Shown here piece after piece: positions 53,282 to 62,298 of a DNA stretch of 64,000 nt. Where the stretch lies: the NCBI RefSeq assembly GCF_011682065.1, contig NZ_VUYU01000008.1, forward strand, positions 248,001 through 312,000. Direction: 5' to 3'. The notes beneath the pieces are model-generated. The model saw only the letters and a program-made list of their open reading frames with translations, ran no database searches and was not told the origin of the DNA. Within the stretch, counting starts at the first letter, position 1; each line of letters begins with the position of its first letter. Source of the DNA: Massilia rubra (lineage in GTDB: Bacteria; Pseudomonadota; Gammaproteobacteria; Burkholderiales; Burkholderiaceae_D). The translations under genes were made by a program, and so were the position numbers.

Positions 53282-55246
53282 ATGGAGAGTTGCATTCAGA
53301 TGTTCCTGCCGAAATTGTTTGCCTTCGCGATTGCCGCCGGAGCCTGCCTGATTCCAGCGTACGCCCAAGCGCCCGCGCCCCCGTACGACCCGCGTGCCGA
53401 CGACGATACCTTCCTGCTGCTGCGCGAAGCCGCGCGCCAGGACGATGCCGCCAAGGCCAATGCCTACGCCTCGCGCCTGCAGAACTATGCAGTGCCGTCG
53501 TATGTCGATTATTATCGGCTCAAAACCCGGATGCGGGTGGCCTCAAGCGACGAATTCCGCGATTTCCTCAGGCGCTACCAGGGCCTGGCCATCGCCGACC
53601 GCCTGCGCAACGACTGGCTGCTGGAACTGGGCCGCGCGCGCGACTGGGCCAATTTCGACCAGCAGTATCCCCTGTTCGTGCTCAACGACGACACCCAGGT
53701 CAAGTGTTACGTCCTCATGGCGCGCGTGGCGCGCGGCGAAAAAGTGGCCGACGACGCCCGTGCGCTGCTGGCCAATCCGCCCGGCTATGGCGACGCCTGC
53801 GGCTCCCTGATTTCCACCCTGGCCCAATCGGGCCAGTTCGACGCCAACGACCTGCTGGCCCAGCTGCGCCTGGCCGGCGAAACCAAGGCCACCGGCCCGG
53901 CGAAACGCATCGCCGCGCTGCTTGGCGTATCCGAACTGCACGCCTCGCAGGCGGTCGACCTGCCGGCGCTGGCCATGGCGCGCGGCATCGGCGAGACCCG
54001 CGCCGACCACGAAGTCTATCTGGTGGCGGTGGCCCGCATGGCGCGCACCAGCCAGAACCTGGCCGTGGTCGCCCTGAACAAGAACGCGCCGCGCCTGTCG
54101 GCCCAGGAACAAGCCATCGGCTGGGCCGGCATCGCGCACGCCGCCTCGCTCACGCTCGCCCCCGAAGCCTACGATTACTGGCGCAAGAGCGCCGGCGCAC
54201 CGCTCACGGCCGAACAGATTCAGTGGAAAACCCGCATCGCCCTGCGCCGCGGCGACTGGAAAACCGTCAAGGCCACCATCGAAGCGATGCCGGCCCCGCT
54301 GCGCGCCCAACCCGGATGGACCTACTGGCTGGGCCGGGCGCTGCAGGCCGAACACGGCGCGCACGAAGCGGCCGTGGCCCTGTACCAGCGCATCGCCGAC
54401 CAGAACAGCTTCTATGGCCAGCTGGCGCTGGAAGAACTGGGCCAGCTCATTTCGATCCCGCCGCCGGGGCCGGCCCTCACGCCCGAGGAAATGGCGCCCA
54501 TGGCCAGCAACCCCGGCCTGCGCCGCGCGCTCAAGTTCTTCAGCCTGCGCCTGCGCCCCGAAGGCACGCGCGAGTGGAACTGGGAACTGCGCAAGTTCAG
54601 CGAACGCGAACTGCTCGCCGCGGCCGAATTCGCACGCCAGAACCAGATCCTCGACCGCATGGTCAATACCTCGGACCGCACCCGCACCCAGTTTGACTAC
54701 ACCCAGCGCTTCCCGGCGCCGCACAACGACATCCTGCATCCGACCGCGCAGCAACTGGGCCTGGACCGGGCCTGGGTATATGGCCTGATCCGCCAGGAAT
54801 CGCGCTTCATCATGGATGCGCAGTCGAACGTCGGCGCGTCCGGCCTGATGCAGGTCATGCCCGCCACCGGCGCCTACGTGGCGCGCAAGATCGGCCTGGG
54901 TGACTACGTCAAGAACAAGCTGACCGACGTGCGCACCAACATCCTGCTCGGCGCGAACTACATGAGCATGGTGCTCGAAAACGCCGACGGTTCGCAGACC
55001 CTGGCCACGGCCGCCTACAACGCCGGCCCGGGACGCATGCGCAACTGGCGCGGCAAGCTCGCCGAGCCGATGGAAGGGGCCATCTTCGCCGAGTCGATCC
55101 CGTATATGGAAACCCGGATCTATGTGAAGAATGTGATGTCCAACGCGACCAACTACGCCGCGCTGTTCGAGAACAAGCCGCAGTCGCTCAAGGCGCGCCT
55201 TGGCAAAATCACGCCGCGCAGCGCCCAGGGCAACGACTTGCCCTGA
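53282..55246 (+). CDS. slt: Soluble lytic murein transglycosylase (Slt family)
   Basis: Periplasmic enzyme that cleaves peptidoglycan glycan strands to 1,6-anhydro products. A signal peptide ends near AYAQA. A long alpha-superhelical U/L region fills about 30-480. The C-terminal SLT domain contains catalytic Glu in GLIRQESRFIMDAQSNVGASGLMQVMP and the NIxLGxxY-type NILLGANYMSMV plus TATAAYNAGPGRMRNW. About 654 residues is normal. The ATG at 53300 gives a tidier signal peptide and is a real alternative start. Its start codon is only 18 bases from a divergent gene. Confidence 0.93.
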   Translation: MESCIQMFLPKLFAFAIAAGACLIPAYAQAPAPPYDPRADDDTFLLLREAARQDDAAKANAYASRLQNYAVPSYVDYYRLKTRMRVASSDEFRDFLRRYQGLAIADRLRNDWLLELGRARDWANFDQQYPLFVLNDDTQVKCYVLMARVARGEKVADDARALLANPPGYGDACGSLISTLAQSGQFDANDLLAQLRLAGETKATGPAKRIAALLGVSELHASQAVDLPALAMARGIGETRADHEVYLVAVARMARTSQNLAVVALNKNAPRLSAQEQAIGWAGIAHAASLTLAPEAYDYWRKSAGAPLTAEQIQWKTRIALRRGDWKTVKATIEAMPAPLRAQPGWTYWLGRALQAEHGAHEAAVALYQRIADQNSFYGQLALEELGQLISIPPPGPALTPEEMAPMASNPGLRRALKFFSLRLRPEGTREWNWELRKFSERELLAAAEFARQNQILDRMVNTSDRTRTQFDYTQRFPAPHNDILHPTAQQLGLDRAWVYGLIRQESRFIMDAQSNVGASGLMQVMPATGAYVARKIGLGDYVKNKLTDVRTNILLGANYMSMVLENADGSQTLATAAYNAGPGRMRNWRGKLAEPMEGAIFAESIPYMETRIYVKNVMSNATNYAALFENKPQSLKARLGKITPRSAQGNDLP

Positions 55247-55278
55247 TGCGCCTGCGGGCACATTTCGGAGCGTGCACG

Positions 55279-56241
55279 ATGAAAGACATGACTGTAGTGG
55301 TGTTTGGCGGCTCCGGCTTCATCGGCAGCCATCTGGTGGCGCGCCTGTCGCAGGAGGGCGCACGGGTCATCGTGCCGACCCGGCGCGCCGAACGCGCCAG
55401 GCACCTGATCTTTTTGCCGCGCGTCGATGTCGTCGGCGCCAACGTCGCTGACGACGCCACCGTGCGCCGCCTGCTGGCCGGCGCCGACGCCGCCATCAAC
55501 CTGGTGGGCGTGCTGCATTCGCGCCGCGGCCAGCCCTACGGGCCCGACTTCAAGCGCGCCCATGTCGAGCTGCCGCGCCGCATCGTGGCCGCCTGCGCCG
55601 CCACGGGCGTGACGCGCTACCTGCACATGAGCGCCCTGGGCGCGGCCGCCGACGGCCCGTCCATGTACCAGCGCTCCAAGGCCGACGGTGAAGTGGCCGC
55701 GCGCGCCGAGCCCTCGGTGGCGGCCACGATTTTCCGGCCATCGGTGGTGTTCGGTCCCGGCGACAGTTTTCTCAATACCTTTGCGCGCATGCAGAAGTGG
55801 CTGCCGTTCATTCCGCTGGCCGGCGCCGCCACCGATTTCCAGCCGATCTACGTGGGCGACGTGGCCGACGCGTTCGTGCACGCGCTGGGCGACCTGAAAA
55901 CGCGCCACCAGGTGTATTCGCTGGGCGGGCCGCAGATTTATTCGCTGGCCGAACTGGTGCGCCTGGCGGGCCGCTATGCCGGCCATCCGCGCCCGGTGTT
56001 CGGCATTCCCGAGCCGCTGGCGCGCCTGCAGGCGGCGCTGTTCGCACTGCTGCCGGGCGAGCCGCTGATCAGCCGCGACAACCTCGACTCGATGCGGGTC
56101 GATAACGTCGTCGATCCGGCCATCCAGGCCACCACCGCCGCCGCCCTCGGCCTGCAACTGCGCGCGCTCGAAGCGGTGGCGCCGCACTACCTGGCGCCGC
56201 ACGAGCGCTTTGACGACTACCGCGCCCGCGCCGGGCGCTGA
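55279..56241 (+). CDS. NAD(P)H-binding protein, complex I NDUFA9-like
   Basis: A 320-residue short-chain-dehydrogenase-like protein with nucleotide motif VVFGGSGFIGSHLVARL at the N-terminus, YLHMSALGAAADGPSMYQRSKADGE (Tyr-x3-Lys) and FRPSVVFGPGDSFLN. This matches the atypical SDR group related to NDUFA9, often called a complex I NDUFA9-like protein in bacteria. No membrane segment. Substrate and role are unknown. GGAG sits eight bases before the ATG at 55279; an upstream in-frame ATG is less likely. Confidence 0.85.
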   Translation: MKDMTVVVFGGSGFIGSHLVARLSQEGARVIVPTRRAERARHLIFLPRVDVVGANVADDATVRRLLAGADAAINLVGVLHSRRGQPYGPDFKRAHVELPRRIVAACAATGVTRYLHMSALGAAADGPSMYQRSKADGEVAARAEPSVAATIFRPSVVFGPGDSFLNTFARMQKWLPFIPLAGAATDFQPIYVGDVADAFVHALGDLKTRHQVYSLGGPQIYSLAELVRLAGRYAGHPRPVFGIPEPLARLQAALFALLPGEPLISRDNLDSMRVDNVVDPAIQATTAAALGLQLRALEAVAPHYLAPHERFDDYRARAGR

Positions 56242-56270
56242 TTTCTCACCTTTCACCGGAAAGCGTAACA

Positions 56271-56993
56271 ATGCAAACCACCGAACTCGATCCGACCCTG
56301 TCGCAAACGCTGGACGACGCCAAAAAGGCCGGCCTGACGCTCATCATCGGCAACAAGAATTATTCGTCCTGGTCGATGCGGCCGTGGGTGGCGGCCACCG
56401 CGTTCGGCATTCCGTTCAACGAAGTGCGGGTGCTGCTCGACCAGCCAGATACGTCGGCGCGCATCGCCGAGTATTCCGGCGCCGGCCGGGTGCCGGTGCT
56501 GATCGCCGGCGAGATGACCATCTGGGACAGCCTGTCGATCTGCGAATACCTGGCCGAGCAGTTCCCGGAAAAGCATCTGTGGCCGCGCGACGTGGCGGCG
56601 CGCGCCATGGCGCGTTCGGTCACGGCCGAAATGCACAGCGGCTTTGCCGACCTGCGCAACGCGATGTCGATGAATATCCGCATGAGCCTTCCCGGGCGCG
56701 GACGCACCCCGGGCGCGCAGGGCGACATCGGCCGCATCAGCGAGATCTGGGAAGAGTGCCTGTCGCGCTTTGGCCACCACCAGTTCTTGTTCGGCGACTT
56801 TTCGATCGCCGACGCCTTTTTCGCGCCGGTGGTGATGCGCTTTAAGATCTACGGCGTGGCGCTGGCGCCGGCCCTGCAAGCCTATTGCGAGCGGGTCCAG
56901 GCCCACCCGGCGGTGGCGCGCTGGGTGCGCGAAGCGCTGGCCGAAACCGAAATGGCCGCCCATCACGACGAAGAAATCCGCGGCAAGCCATAA
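56271..56993 (+). CDS. Glutathione S-transferase family protein
   Basis: A 240-residue GST-fold protein: N-terminal thioredoxin-like domain (TLIIGNKNYSSWSMRPWVAATAFGIPF), GRVPVLIAGEMTIWDSLSICEYLAEQFPEKHLWP with the glutathione-binding DSxxI-like turn, and a helical C-terminal domain (DFSIADAFFAPVVMRF). The Ser-rich active-site loop (NYSSWS) suggests a serine-type GST. Substrate unknown. It lies 29 bases after the NDUFA9-like gene and 28 before cca. Confidence 0.88.
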   Translation: MQTTELDPTLSQTLDDAKKAGLTLIIGNKNYSSWSMRPWVAATAFGIPFNEVRVLLDQPDTSARIAEYSGAGRVPVLIAGEMTIWDSLSICEYLAEQFPEKHLWPRDVAARAMARSVTAEMHSGFADLRNAMSMNIRMSLPGRGRTPGAQGDIGRISEIWEECLSRFGHHQFLFGDFSIADAFFAPVVMRFKIYGVALAPALQAYCERVQAHPAVARWVREALAETEMAAHHDEEIRGKP

Positions 56994-57021
56994 TAGCGGT
57001 TTAGGCAATATTGACTTGAGC

Positions 57022-58305
57022 ATGAAAACATACATCGTTGGCGGCGCGGTGCGCGACGGCCTGCTGGGCCTGCCGGTGCAGGACCGCGACTGGATCGTGG
57101 TCGGCGCCACACCCGAAGACATGCTGGCCGCCGGCTTTCGCCCGGTCGGCAAGGACTTCCCGGTCTTCCTGCATCCCGCCACGCAGGAAGAATACGCGCT
57201 CGCCCGCACCGAGCGCAAGACCGCGCCCGGCTACCGCGGCTTCGTGTTCCACACCTCGCCCGACGTCACGCTCGAAGAAGACCTGGTGCGGCGCGACCTG
57301 ACCATCAATGCGATCGCGCGCGCCGACGACGGCAGCGTCACCGACCCGTTCGGCGGCCGGCGCGACCTGGAAGCGAAAATTTTCCGTCATGTGTCCGACG
57401 CCTTTGCCGAAGACCCGGTGCGCATCCTGCGCCTGGCGCGCTTCGCGGCGCGGTTTCCCGACTTTACGGTGGCGCCCGAGACCATGGCGCTGATGCGCAG
57501 CATGGTGGCGGCCGGCGAAGTCGACGCCCTGGTGGCCGAGCGGGTGTGGCAGGAAGTGGCGCGCGCCCTGATGGAGCAAACCCCGTCGCGCATGCTCGCC
57601 GTGCTGCGCGAGTGCGGCGCCCTGGCGCGCATCATGCCGGAACTGGACGCCCTGTGGGGCGTGCCGCAACCGCCGCTGCACCACCCCGAAATCGACACCG
57701 GCGCGCACATGATGCTGGTGATCGATTACGCGGCCGAACGCGGTTTCGACTTGCCGGTGCGCTTCGCAGCCCTGATGCACGACCTGGGCAAGGGCGCCAC
57801 GCCCTGCGAGCACTGGCCGCGCCACCACGGCCACGAGCAGCTCGGCCTGGCGCTGATCGACGCCGTCTGCGCGCGCCTGAAGGTGCCGGGCGAGTGCCGC
57901 GACCTGGCCGTGATGACCGCGCGCGAGCACGGCAACGTCAGCCGCGCGCAAGAGCTGCGCGCCAACACCCTGGTCACCCTGTTCGAGCGCTGCGACGCGT
58001 TCCGCAAACCGGCCCGCTTCGGGCAGATGCTGCTGGCCGCCGAGAGCGACTCGCGCGGGCGCGGCGGCGCGGGTGACGATTTCCGCACCCGGCCCTATCC
58101 GCAAGGGCCGTACCTGCTGCGCGCCCTGGACGCGGCGCGTGGCGTCAACGCCGGCGAAGTGGCGCTGCGCTGCGGCGAGAACAAGCAGCAAATCGCCCAC
58201 GCCGTGCACAGCGCGCGCGTTTCGGCCGTCAAGGCGGCGCTGCGCCTGGGCGACGACCCTGCTCAGGCGGACGACAGGGAAGAGCCGAATCCTGCTATTC
58301 TTTGA
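57022..58305 (+). CDS. cca: Multifunctional CCA-adding enzyme with HD domain
   Basis: Adds and repairs the 3' CCA end of tRNAs. The 427 residues include the nucleotidyltransferase start YIVGGAVRDGLLGLPVQDRDWIVVG with the paired aspartates, ERRDLTINAIA-like RRDLTINAIARADDG, DPVRILRLARFAARF, and an HD phosphohydrolase domain (LHHPEIDTGAHMMLVIDYA and ALMHDLGKGATP). This is the long gamma/beta-proteobacterial type with 2',3'-phosphodiesterase and phosphatase activities. The start at 57022 is chosen over a TTG two codons earlier. Confidence 0.96.
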   Translation: MKTYIVGGAVRDGLLGLPVQDRDWIVVGATPEDMLAAGFRPVGKDFPVFLHPATQEEYALARTERKTAPGYRGFVFHTSPDVTLEEDLVRRDLTINAIARADDGSVTDPFGGRRDLEAKIFRHVSDAFAEDPVRILRLARFAARFPDFTVAPETMALMRSMVAAGEVDALVAERVWQEVARALMEQTPSRMLAVLRECGALARIMPELDALWGVPQPPLHHPEIDTGAHMMLVIDYAAERGFDLPVRFAALMHDLGKGATPCEHWPRHHGHEQLGLALIDAVCARLKVPGECRDLAVMTAREHGNVSRAQELRANTLVTLFERCDAFRKPARFGQMLLAAESDSRGRGGAGDDFRTRPYPQGPYLLRALDAARGVNAGEVALRCGENKQQIAHAVHSARVSAVKAALRLGDDPAQADDREEPNPAIL

Positions 58306-58336
58306 GCCGATATTGGCATTGACACGGAGAAACGGG

Positions 58337-59320
58337 ATGCTGTCCACCTTGCGCCGGGCCCTGCGTCGGACTCTTGGCGCGCTCGCCTGCTGCGTTGCAG
58401 GCGTCGCCGCGGCCCAGGCGCTTGTCAATGAGCCAATCCGGCCGCTGCCCGTGAAGGCGGTGGGCGACCCTGCGCGCATCGCCCTGGGCGAGCGCTTGTT
58501 CCAGGACCCGCGTTTTTCGCGCGAGAGCACCTACAGCTGCGCCAGCTGCCACCAGTTGCGGCGCGGCGGCGCCGACGGCAAGGCCATTTCCCCTGGCGCG
58601 AACGGCAAACCGGCGCGCTTTAACACGCCCACCGTCTATAACAGCAGTTTCAACTTCCGCCAGACCTGGACCGGGCGCTACAGCGGCGTCGAGCAGTTGC
58701 TCGACCACGTCATCGGCAAGCCGGCGGTATTTGCCGACAACTGGGACGTGGTGGCCGCGCGCCTGACCCGCGACGAGGCGCTGGCGGCCCAGTTCAAGGA
58801 TGTCTACGGCGACGCCCTGCGCCCGGCCTACGTGCGCGATGCGCTCGACCAGTATCTGCGCTCGCTGGTGACGCCCTCGCGCTTCGACCGCTACCTGCGC
58901 GGCGAGGCCGGCGCCATCACGGCCGAGGAAGAACGCGGCTACCTGCGCTTCAAGAGCTTCGGTTGCGCGGCCTGCCACCAGGGCATCAACCTGGGCGGCA
59001 ACCTGTTCCAGAAACTGGGCGCCATGCGCGAGATGCCGGGACAGGAAACGAGCGGCGCGGACCTGGGCCGCTACCACGAGACCGGCCGCAATATCGACCG
59101 CCACGTGTTCCGCGTGCCGGGCCTGCGCAATGTGGCGCTGACGGCGCCGTACTTCCATGACGGCTCGGTCGCTACCCTCGACCAGGCGGTGGAACTGATG
59201 TTCAAATACCAGCTCGGGCGCACCGCCTCGCAGCAGGACAAGGAATTGATCGTGCGCTTTTTGCACACCCTGAGCGGCGAGAAGCTGGTGCCGGCCGCGT
59301 CGCCGGGAGCGTCGCCGTGA
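58337..59320 (+). CDS. Dihaem cytochrome c peroxidase (MauG/CcpA-like)
   Basis: A 327-residue periplasmic protein with a signal peptide (about 1-27, ending VAAAQA) and two c-type haem motifs, CASCH (68-72) and CAACH (210-214). Sequence between and after them (VYNSSFNFRQTWTGRYSGVEQLLDH; RVPGLRNVALTAPYFHDGSVATLDQAVELM) matches bacterial dihaem peroxidases, which reduce hydrogen peroxide with electrons from cytochrome c. The ATG follows CGGAGAAACGGG. Its stop overlaps the start of the diguanylate cyclase gene by four bases. Confidence 0.9.
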   Translation: MLSTLRRALRRTLGALACCVAGVAAAQALVNEPIRPLPVKAVGDPARIALGERLFQDPRFSRESTYSCASCHQLRRGGADGKAISPGANGKPARFNTPTVYNSSFNFRQTWTGRYSGVEQLLDHVIGKPAVFADNWDVVAARLTRDEALAAQFKDVYGDALRPAYVRDALDQYLRSLVTPSRFDRYLRGEAGAITAEEERGYLRFKSFGCAACHQGINLGGNLFQKLGAMREMPGQETSGADLGRYHETGRNIDRHVFRVPGLRNVALTAPYFHDGSVATLDQAVELMFKYQLGRTASQQDKELIVRFLHTLSGEKLVPAASPGASP

Positions 59321-60855
59321 GAGGGGTGCTCAGTTCCTGGCGCCGCGTCGCCTCGCTGCTGCTGCTGATCGCGCTGATGGTGGTGCTGGGCGTGCTGTTC
59401 AACCGCACCCAGGCCGTCGACCTCGAAGCGCAGAACCGGGTCATGCTCAACCTGCGCGAGCTGGAAAAGCTCGACTCGGAGTGGAACGTCAACATCCTGC
59501 GCTCGCACATTGGCTTGAACAGCAACTACGATCCGCTCTCGACTCCGCTGCCGCGCATGCGTGAACTGCAGCTGCGCCTGGCCGCCGCCTTGCCGATGAC
59601 CGGCAACCCGAGGGCCGGCGACGCGCTCGAAGAAGTCAAGCGCGCGCTGGTGAAGAAGGAAGAACTGGTCGAGCAGTTCAAGACCCAGAACGCGATCCTG
59701 CGCAATTCGCTGATCTTTTTCCCGCCCGCGATCACCGACCTGAAGACCGAATTGAATGGCATCGAAGGGGCGATCGTGCCCGGCCGCGTGGTGCTGGCGC
59801 TCGATACCGCCTTGAACAGCCTGCTGAGCGACATCCTGCGCTACAACCTGGCGCCGTCGCCGGCGCTGGCGGCGCAGATCGAACGCACGATCGCCTCGAT
59901 GCAGCCCTTGCGCGGCGACTTTTCGGACAGCGTGAGCGACACCATCGACGAACTGGGACGCCACGCGCACGCCATCCTGCGTTACCGCCAGCTGGAAAAC
60001 GAACTCGAAATGCATATCGCGAACAGCCGCACGGCCGAGGCGATGGAAAAGCTGGGCGGCCTGTTCGACACCTCGTTCGACCAAGTGCTGATCGAAAAAC
60101 AGCGCTACCGGACCTATTTGTTCGCCTATTCCGGCTTGCTGTTGCTGCTGCTGATGTACGTGGCGCGGCGCCTGCTGCGCAGCTACAGCATCATCGGCGA
60201 GGTCAATCGCAGTTTGCAGGCGGCCAACGAGACGCTCGAACATCGCGTGGCCGAGCGCACCGCCGAGCTGGAAGCGCAGTCGGAGCGCTTGAAGCAACTG
60301 GCGCAGCACGACAGCCTGACCGGCTTGATCAACTACGGCGAGCTGACCCGCCTGCTGGCGCACGCGCTGGTGCGGGCCGGGCGACGCGGCGACGTGGTAG
60401 TGGCCATGTTCATCGACCTCGATGGCTTCAAGGCGGTCAACGACACCTACGGGCACGCCACCGGCGACCTGGTGCTGTGCGAAGTGGCCAAGCGGGTGCA
60501 GGACAAGCTGCGCAAGGAAGACGCGCTGGCGCGCCTGGGCGGGGACGAATTCGTGATCTTGCTGGAAGAGGTCAGCGGGCGCGATGGCGCGCTGCGGGTG
60601 GCCCAGCAGACGCTCGACGCGATCCGCTCGATCACCGAGGCGGGCGGCTTCCCGGTGCGTATTTCGGCCAGTATCGGCGTGGCCAGCGCCAAGGGCAAGG
60701 AAGGCTTCATGCGCGGCGCGCCGGCGCTGCTGGCCGACGCCGACCAGGCCATGTACCTGGCGAAGCAAGGCGGCAAGAATGGCATTTCGTTCAGCCCGCA
60801 GGCGCAGTGGAGCGAGGCGCCGCTGGCGCCGGTCGACTTCACCAGCGCGGTGTGA
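59317..60855 (+). CDS. Membrane-bound diguanylate cyclase with helical periplasmic sensor (DAHL-type)
   Basis: A 512-residue protein starting at GTG 59317. A membrane helix (about 10-28) is followed by an all-helical periplasmic domain (about 30-260) of the DAHL kind (NRVMLNLRELEKLDSEWNVNILRSHIGLNSNYDPL). A second helix (about 268-288) leads to a coiled coil and GGDEF domain. The active site is GGDEF (408-412), and an inhibitory-site RKED (399-402) lies five residues before it, so an active, product-inhibited c-di-GMP synthase is predicted. No EAL domain. Translationally coupled to the peroxidase gene. Confidence 0.9.
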   Translation: MRGVLSSWRRVASLLLLIALMVVLGVLFNRTQAVDLEAQNRVMLNLRELEKLDSEWNVNILRSHIGLNSNYDPLSTPLPRMRELQLRLAAALPMTGNPRAGDALEEVKRALVKKEELVEQFKTQNAILRNSLIFFPPAITDLKTELNGIEGAIVPGRVVLALDTALNSLLSDILRYNLAPSPALAAQIERTIASMQPLRGDFSDSVSDTIDELGRHAHAILRYRQLENELEMHIANSRTAEAMEKLGGLFDTSFDQVLIEKQRYRTYLFAYSGLLLLLLMYVARRLLRSYSIIGEVNRSLQAANETLEHRVAERTAELEAQSERLKQLAQHDSLTGLINYGELTRLLAHALVRAGRRGDVVVAMFIDLDGFKAVNDTYGHATGDLVLCEVAKRVQDKLRKEDALARLGGDEFVILLEEVSGRDGALRVAQQTLDAIRSITEAGGFPVRISASIGVASAKGKEGFMRGAPALLADADQAMYLAKQGGKNGISFSPQAQWSEAPLAPVDFTSAV

Positions 60856-60882
60856 ACGGCCGGCGCGGACCTCCATCACGCT

Positions 60883-61383
60883 TCAGGAAATGCCCAGCTG
60901 CTCCAGGCGATAGCGCATTTCGGCGGCGATGCCTTCATTGGGCGACGAGGCAAATTCGCGGATCAGGGCGATCGATGCGGGCGTGCCAATGTCGGCCAGC
61001 GCGTGGCTGAACCATTTGGCGATGACTTCATCCTCCGAACACGTATATTGGAGTGTGTCGAAGCCATTTTCAAGCATGGTTCGTATGCAAGGAATGCTTG
61101 ATGGATGGCCGAGATGCTGGATCTTCCTGGTGATCTCCTGATGATGATAGTGCCCCGGCATTATCAGCAAATTGTTCAGAATATACGCTTTGACATGCTC
61201 ATCCTTAATGCAGCCAATCATGCCGTCCAGTGACATCCAGTTGTCTTCATCGCTCGCGATGTCGGTCTGCATTTCGCCGAGAATGTAGTTTTTCAGGCTA
61301 TCGGCGTCGATGCCCGCCAGTTGATGTCGCTCAGAAAGGTTGGCGCGGATAGTATCGAGCAGCGTGCGTTGCGATTTGTCCAT
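60883..61383 (-). CDS. HEAT-repeat-like hypothetical protein
   Basis: A 166-residue protein made of short helices, with HEAT-like segments (VKAYILNNLLIMPGHYHHQEITRKIQHLGHPSSIPCIRTMLE and HALADIGTPASIALIREFASSPNEGIAAEMRYRLEQLG). No signal peptide or membrane segment. Codon use is less GC-rich than its neighbours, which hints at acquisition. I do not know its function. Proteins of this look occur as immunity-like partners of secreted effectors, but no effector gene is adjacent. Converges on the diguanylate cyclase gene, 27 bases apart. Confidence 0.62.
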   Translation of the reverse strand: MDKSQRTLLDTIRANLSERHQLAGIDADSLKNYILGEMQTDIASDEDNWMSLDGMIGCIKDEHVKAYILNNLLIMPGHYHHQEITRKIQHLGHPSSIPCIRTMLENGFDTLQYTCSEDEVIAKWFSHALADIGTPASIALIREFASSPNEGIAAEMRYRLEQLGIS

Positions 61384-61629
61384 TGCGATGCGAAAGCCTG
61401 TCTGGTTAGAGGTGGAATCATATCAACTTGATAGCCTTTCCATGAGCAATTGTCTCAAATTAGTCAGCCTGGACATGTTCCAACGCGTTGCGCGTAGAAT
61501 CGCTTGTAGTCATGCCTCATGCATGCATTCGCGACGTCAAAAGTGGCGGCGTGCAAGCAGGGGCTCCCGTGCATGCGCTACAATGGGCAAATTGGTGCAC
61601 TGCACAATAGACGTCACGGAGTCCGGCTC

Positions 61630-62292
61630 ATGTTCACAAACCCCTTCAGCAGCTGGCTCGGCAACCGCAAGAGCAGCAAAACCCGGCGCAAGGTGCTGGT
61701 CAAGCAGCTCCACGAACGCGACCGCCGCCGCGTGCTCAAGCATTTCCTCGCGCTTGACGATAGTGACCGCTTGCTGCGCTTCGGCACCAGGCTGCCGGAC
61801 GAACTGGTCGAATCCTACGTCGGCAAGATCGACTTTTCGCACGACACCGTGTACGGCGTCTACAACCCGGTGTTCAAGCTGGTCGCGGTCGGCCACCTGG
61901 CGTTCGCGCCCAAGCAAGCCTCGACCCACGCCCTCTCCAGCACCACCAAGGACATCGTGGCCGAATTCGGGGTCTCGGTGTCGGCCTCCGCGCGCGGCCT
62001 GGGGATCGGCTCCAAACTGTTCGAACGCGCCGCCATCCGCTGCCGCAACCTCGATGTCGACACCTTGTATATGCACTGCCTCTCGTCCAACCAGACCATG
62101 ATGCACATCGCCAAAAAGGCCGGCATGGAGATCCAGCGCGATTACGGTGAAGCCGACGCCTACCTGCGCCTGTTGCCGCCCGACCCGGCCAGCATGCTGC
62201 GCGAAGCCATCGACGAGCAGTTCGCCACCATCGACTACACGCTCAAGGCAAACACCCGCGCCGCCGTCAAGTTCTTCGTGCCTAAAAAGTAG
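61630..62292 (+). CDS. GNAT-family N-acetyltransferase
   Basis: A 220-residue protein with the acetyl-CoA fold. The key loop is VSASARGLGIGSKLFERAAI (RGxGxG/A-like), followed by TMMHIAKKAGMEIQRDYGEADAYL. The N-terminus is very basic (GNRKSSKTRRKVLVKQLHERDRRR). Substrate unknown. The frame is open 37 codons upstream, but the ATG at 61630 follows a GGAG site and begins the conserved part. No operon partner: the next gene is on the opposite strand seven bases away. Confidence 0.8.
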   Translation: MFTNPFSSWLGNRKSSKTRRKVLVKQLHERDRRRVLKHFLALDDSDRLLRFGTRLPDELVESYVGKIDFSHDTVYGVYNPVFKLVAVGHLAFAPKQASTHALSSTTKDIVAEFGVSVSASARGLGIGSKLFERAAIRCRNLDVDTLYMHCLSSNQTMMHIAKKAGMEIQRDYGEADAYLRLLPPDPASMLREAIDEQFATIDYTLKANTRAAVKFFVPKK

Positions 62293-62298
62293 GCGGCT

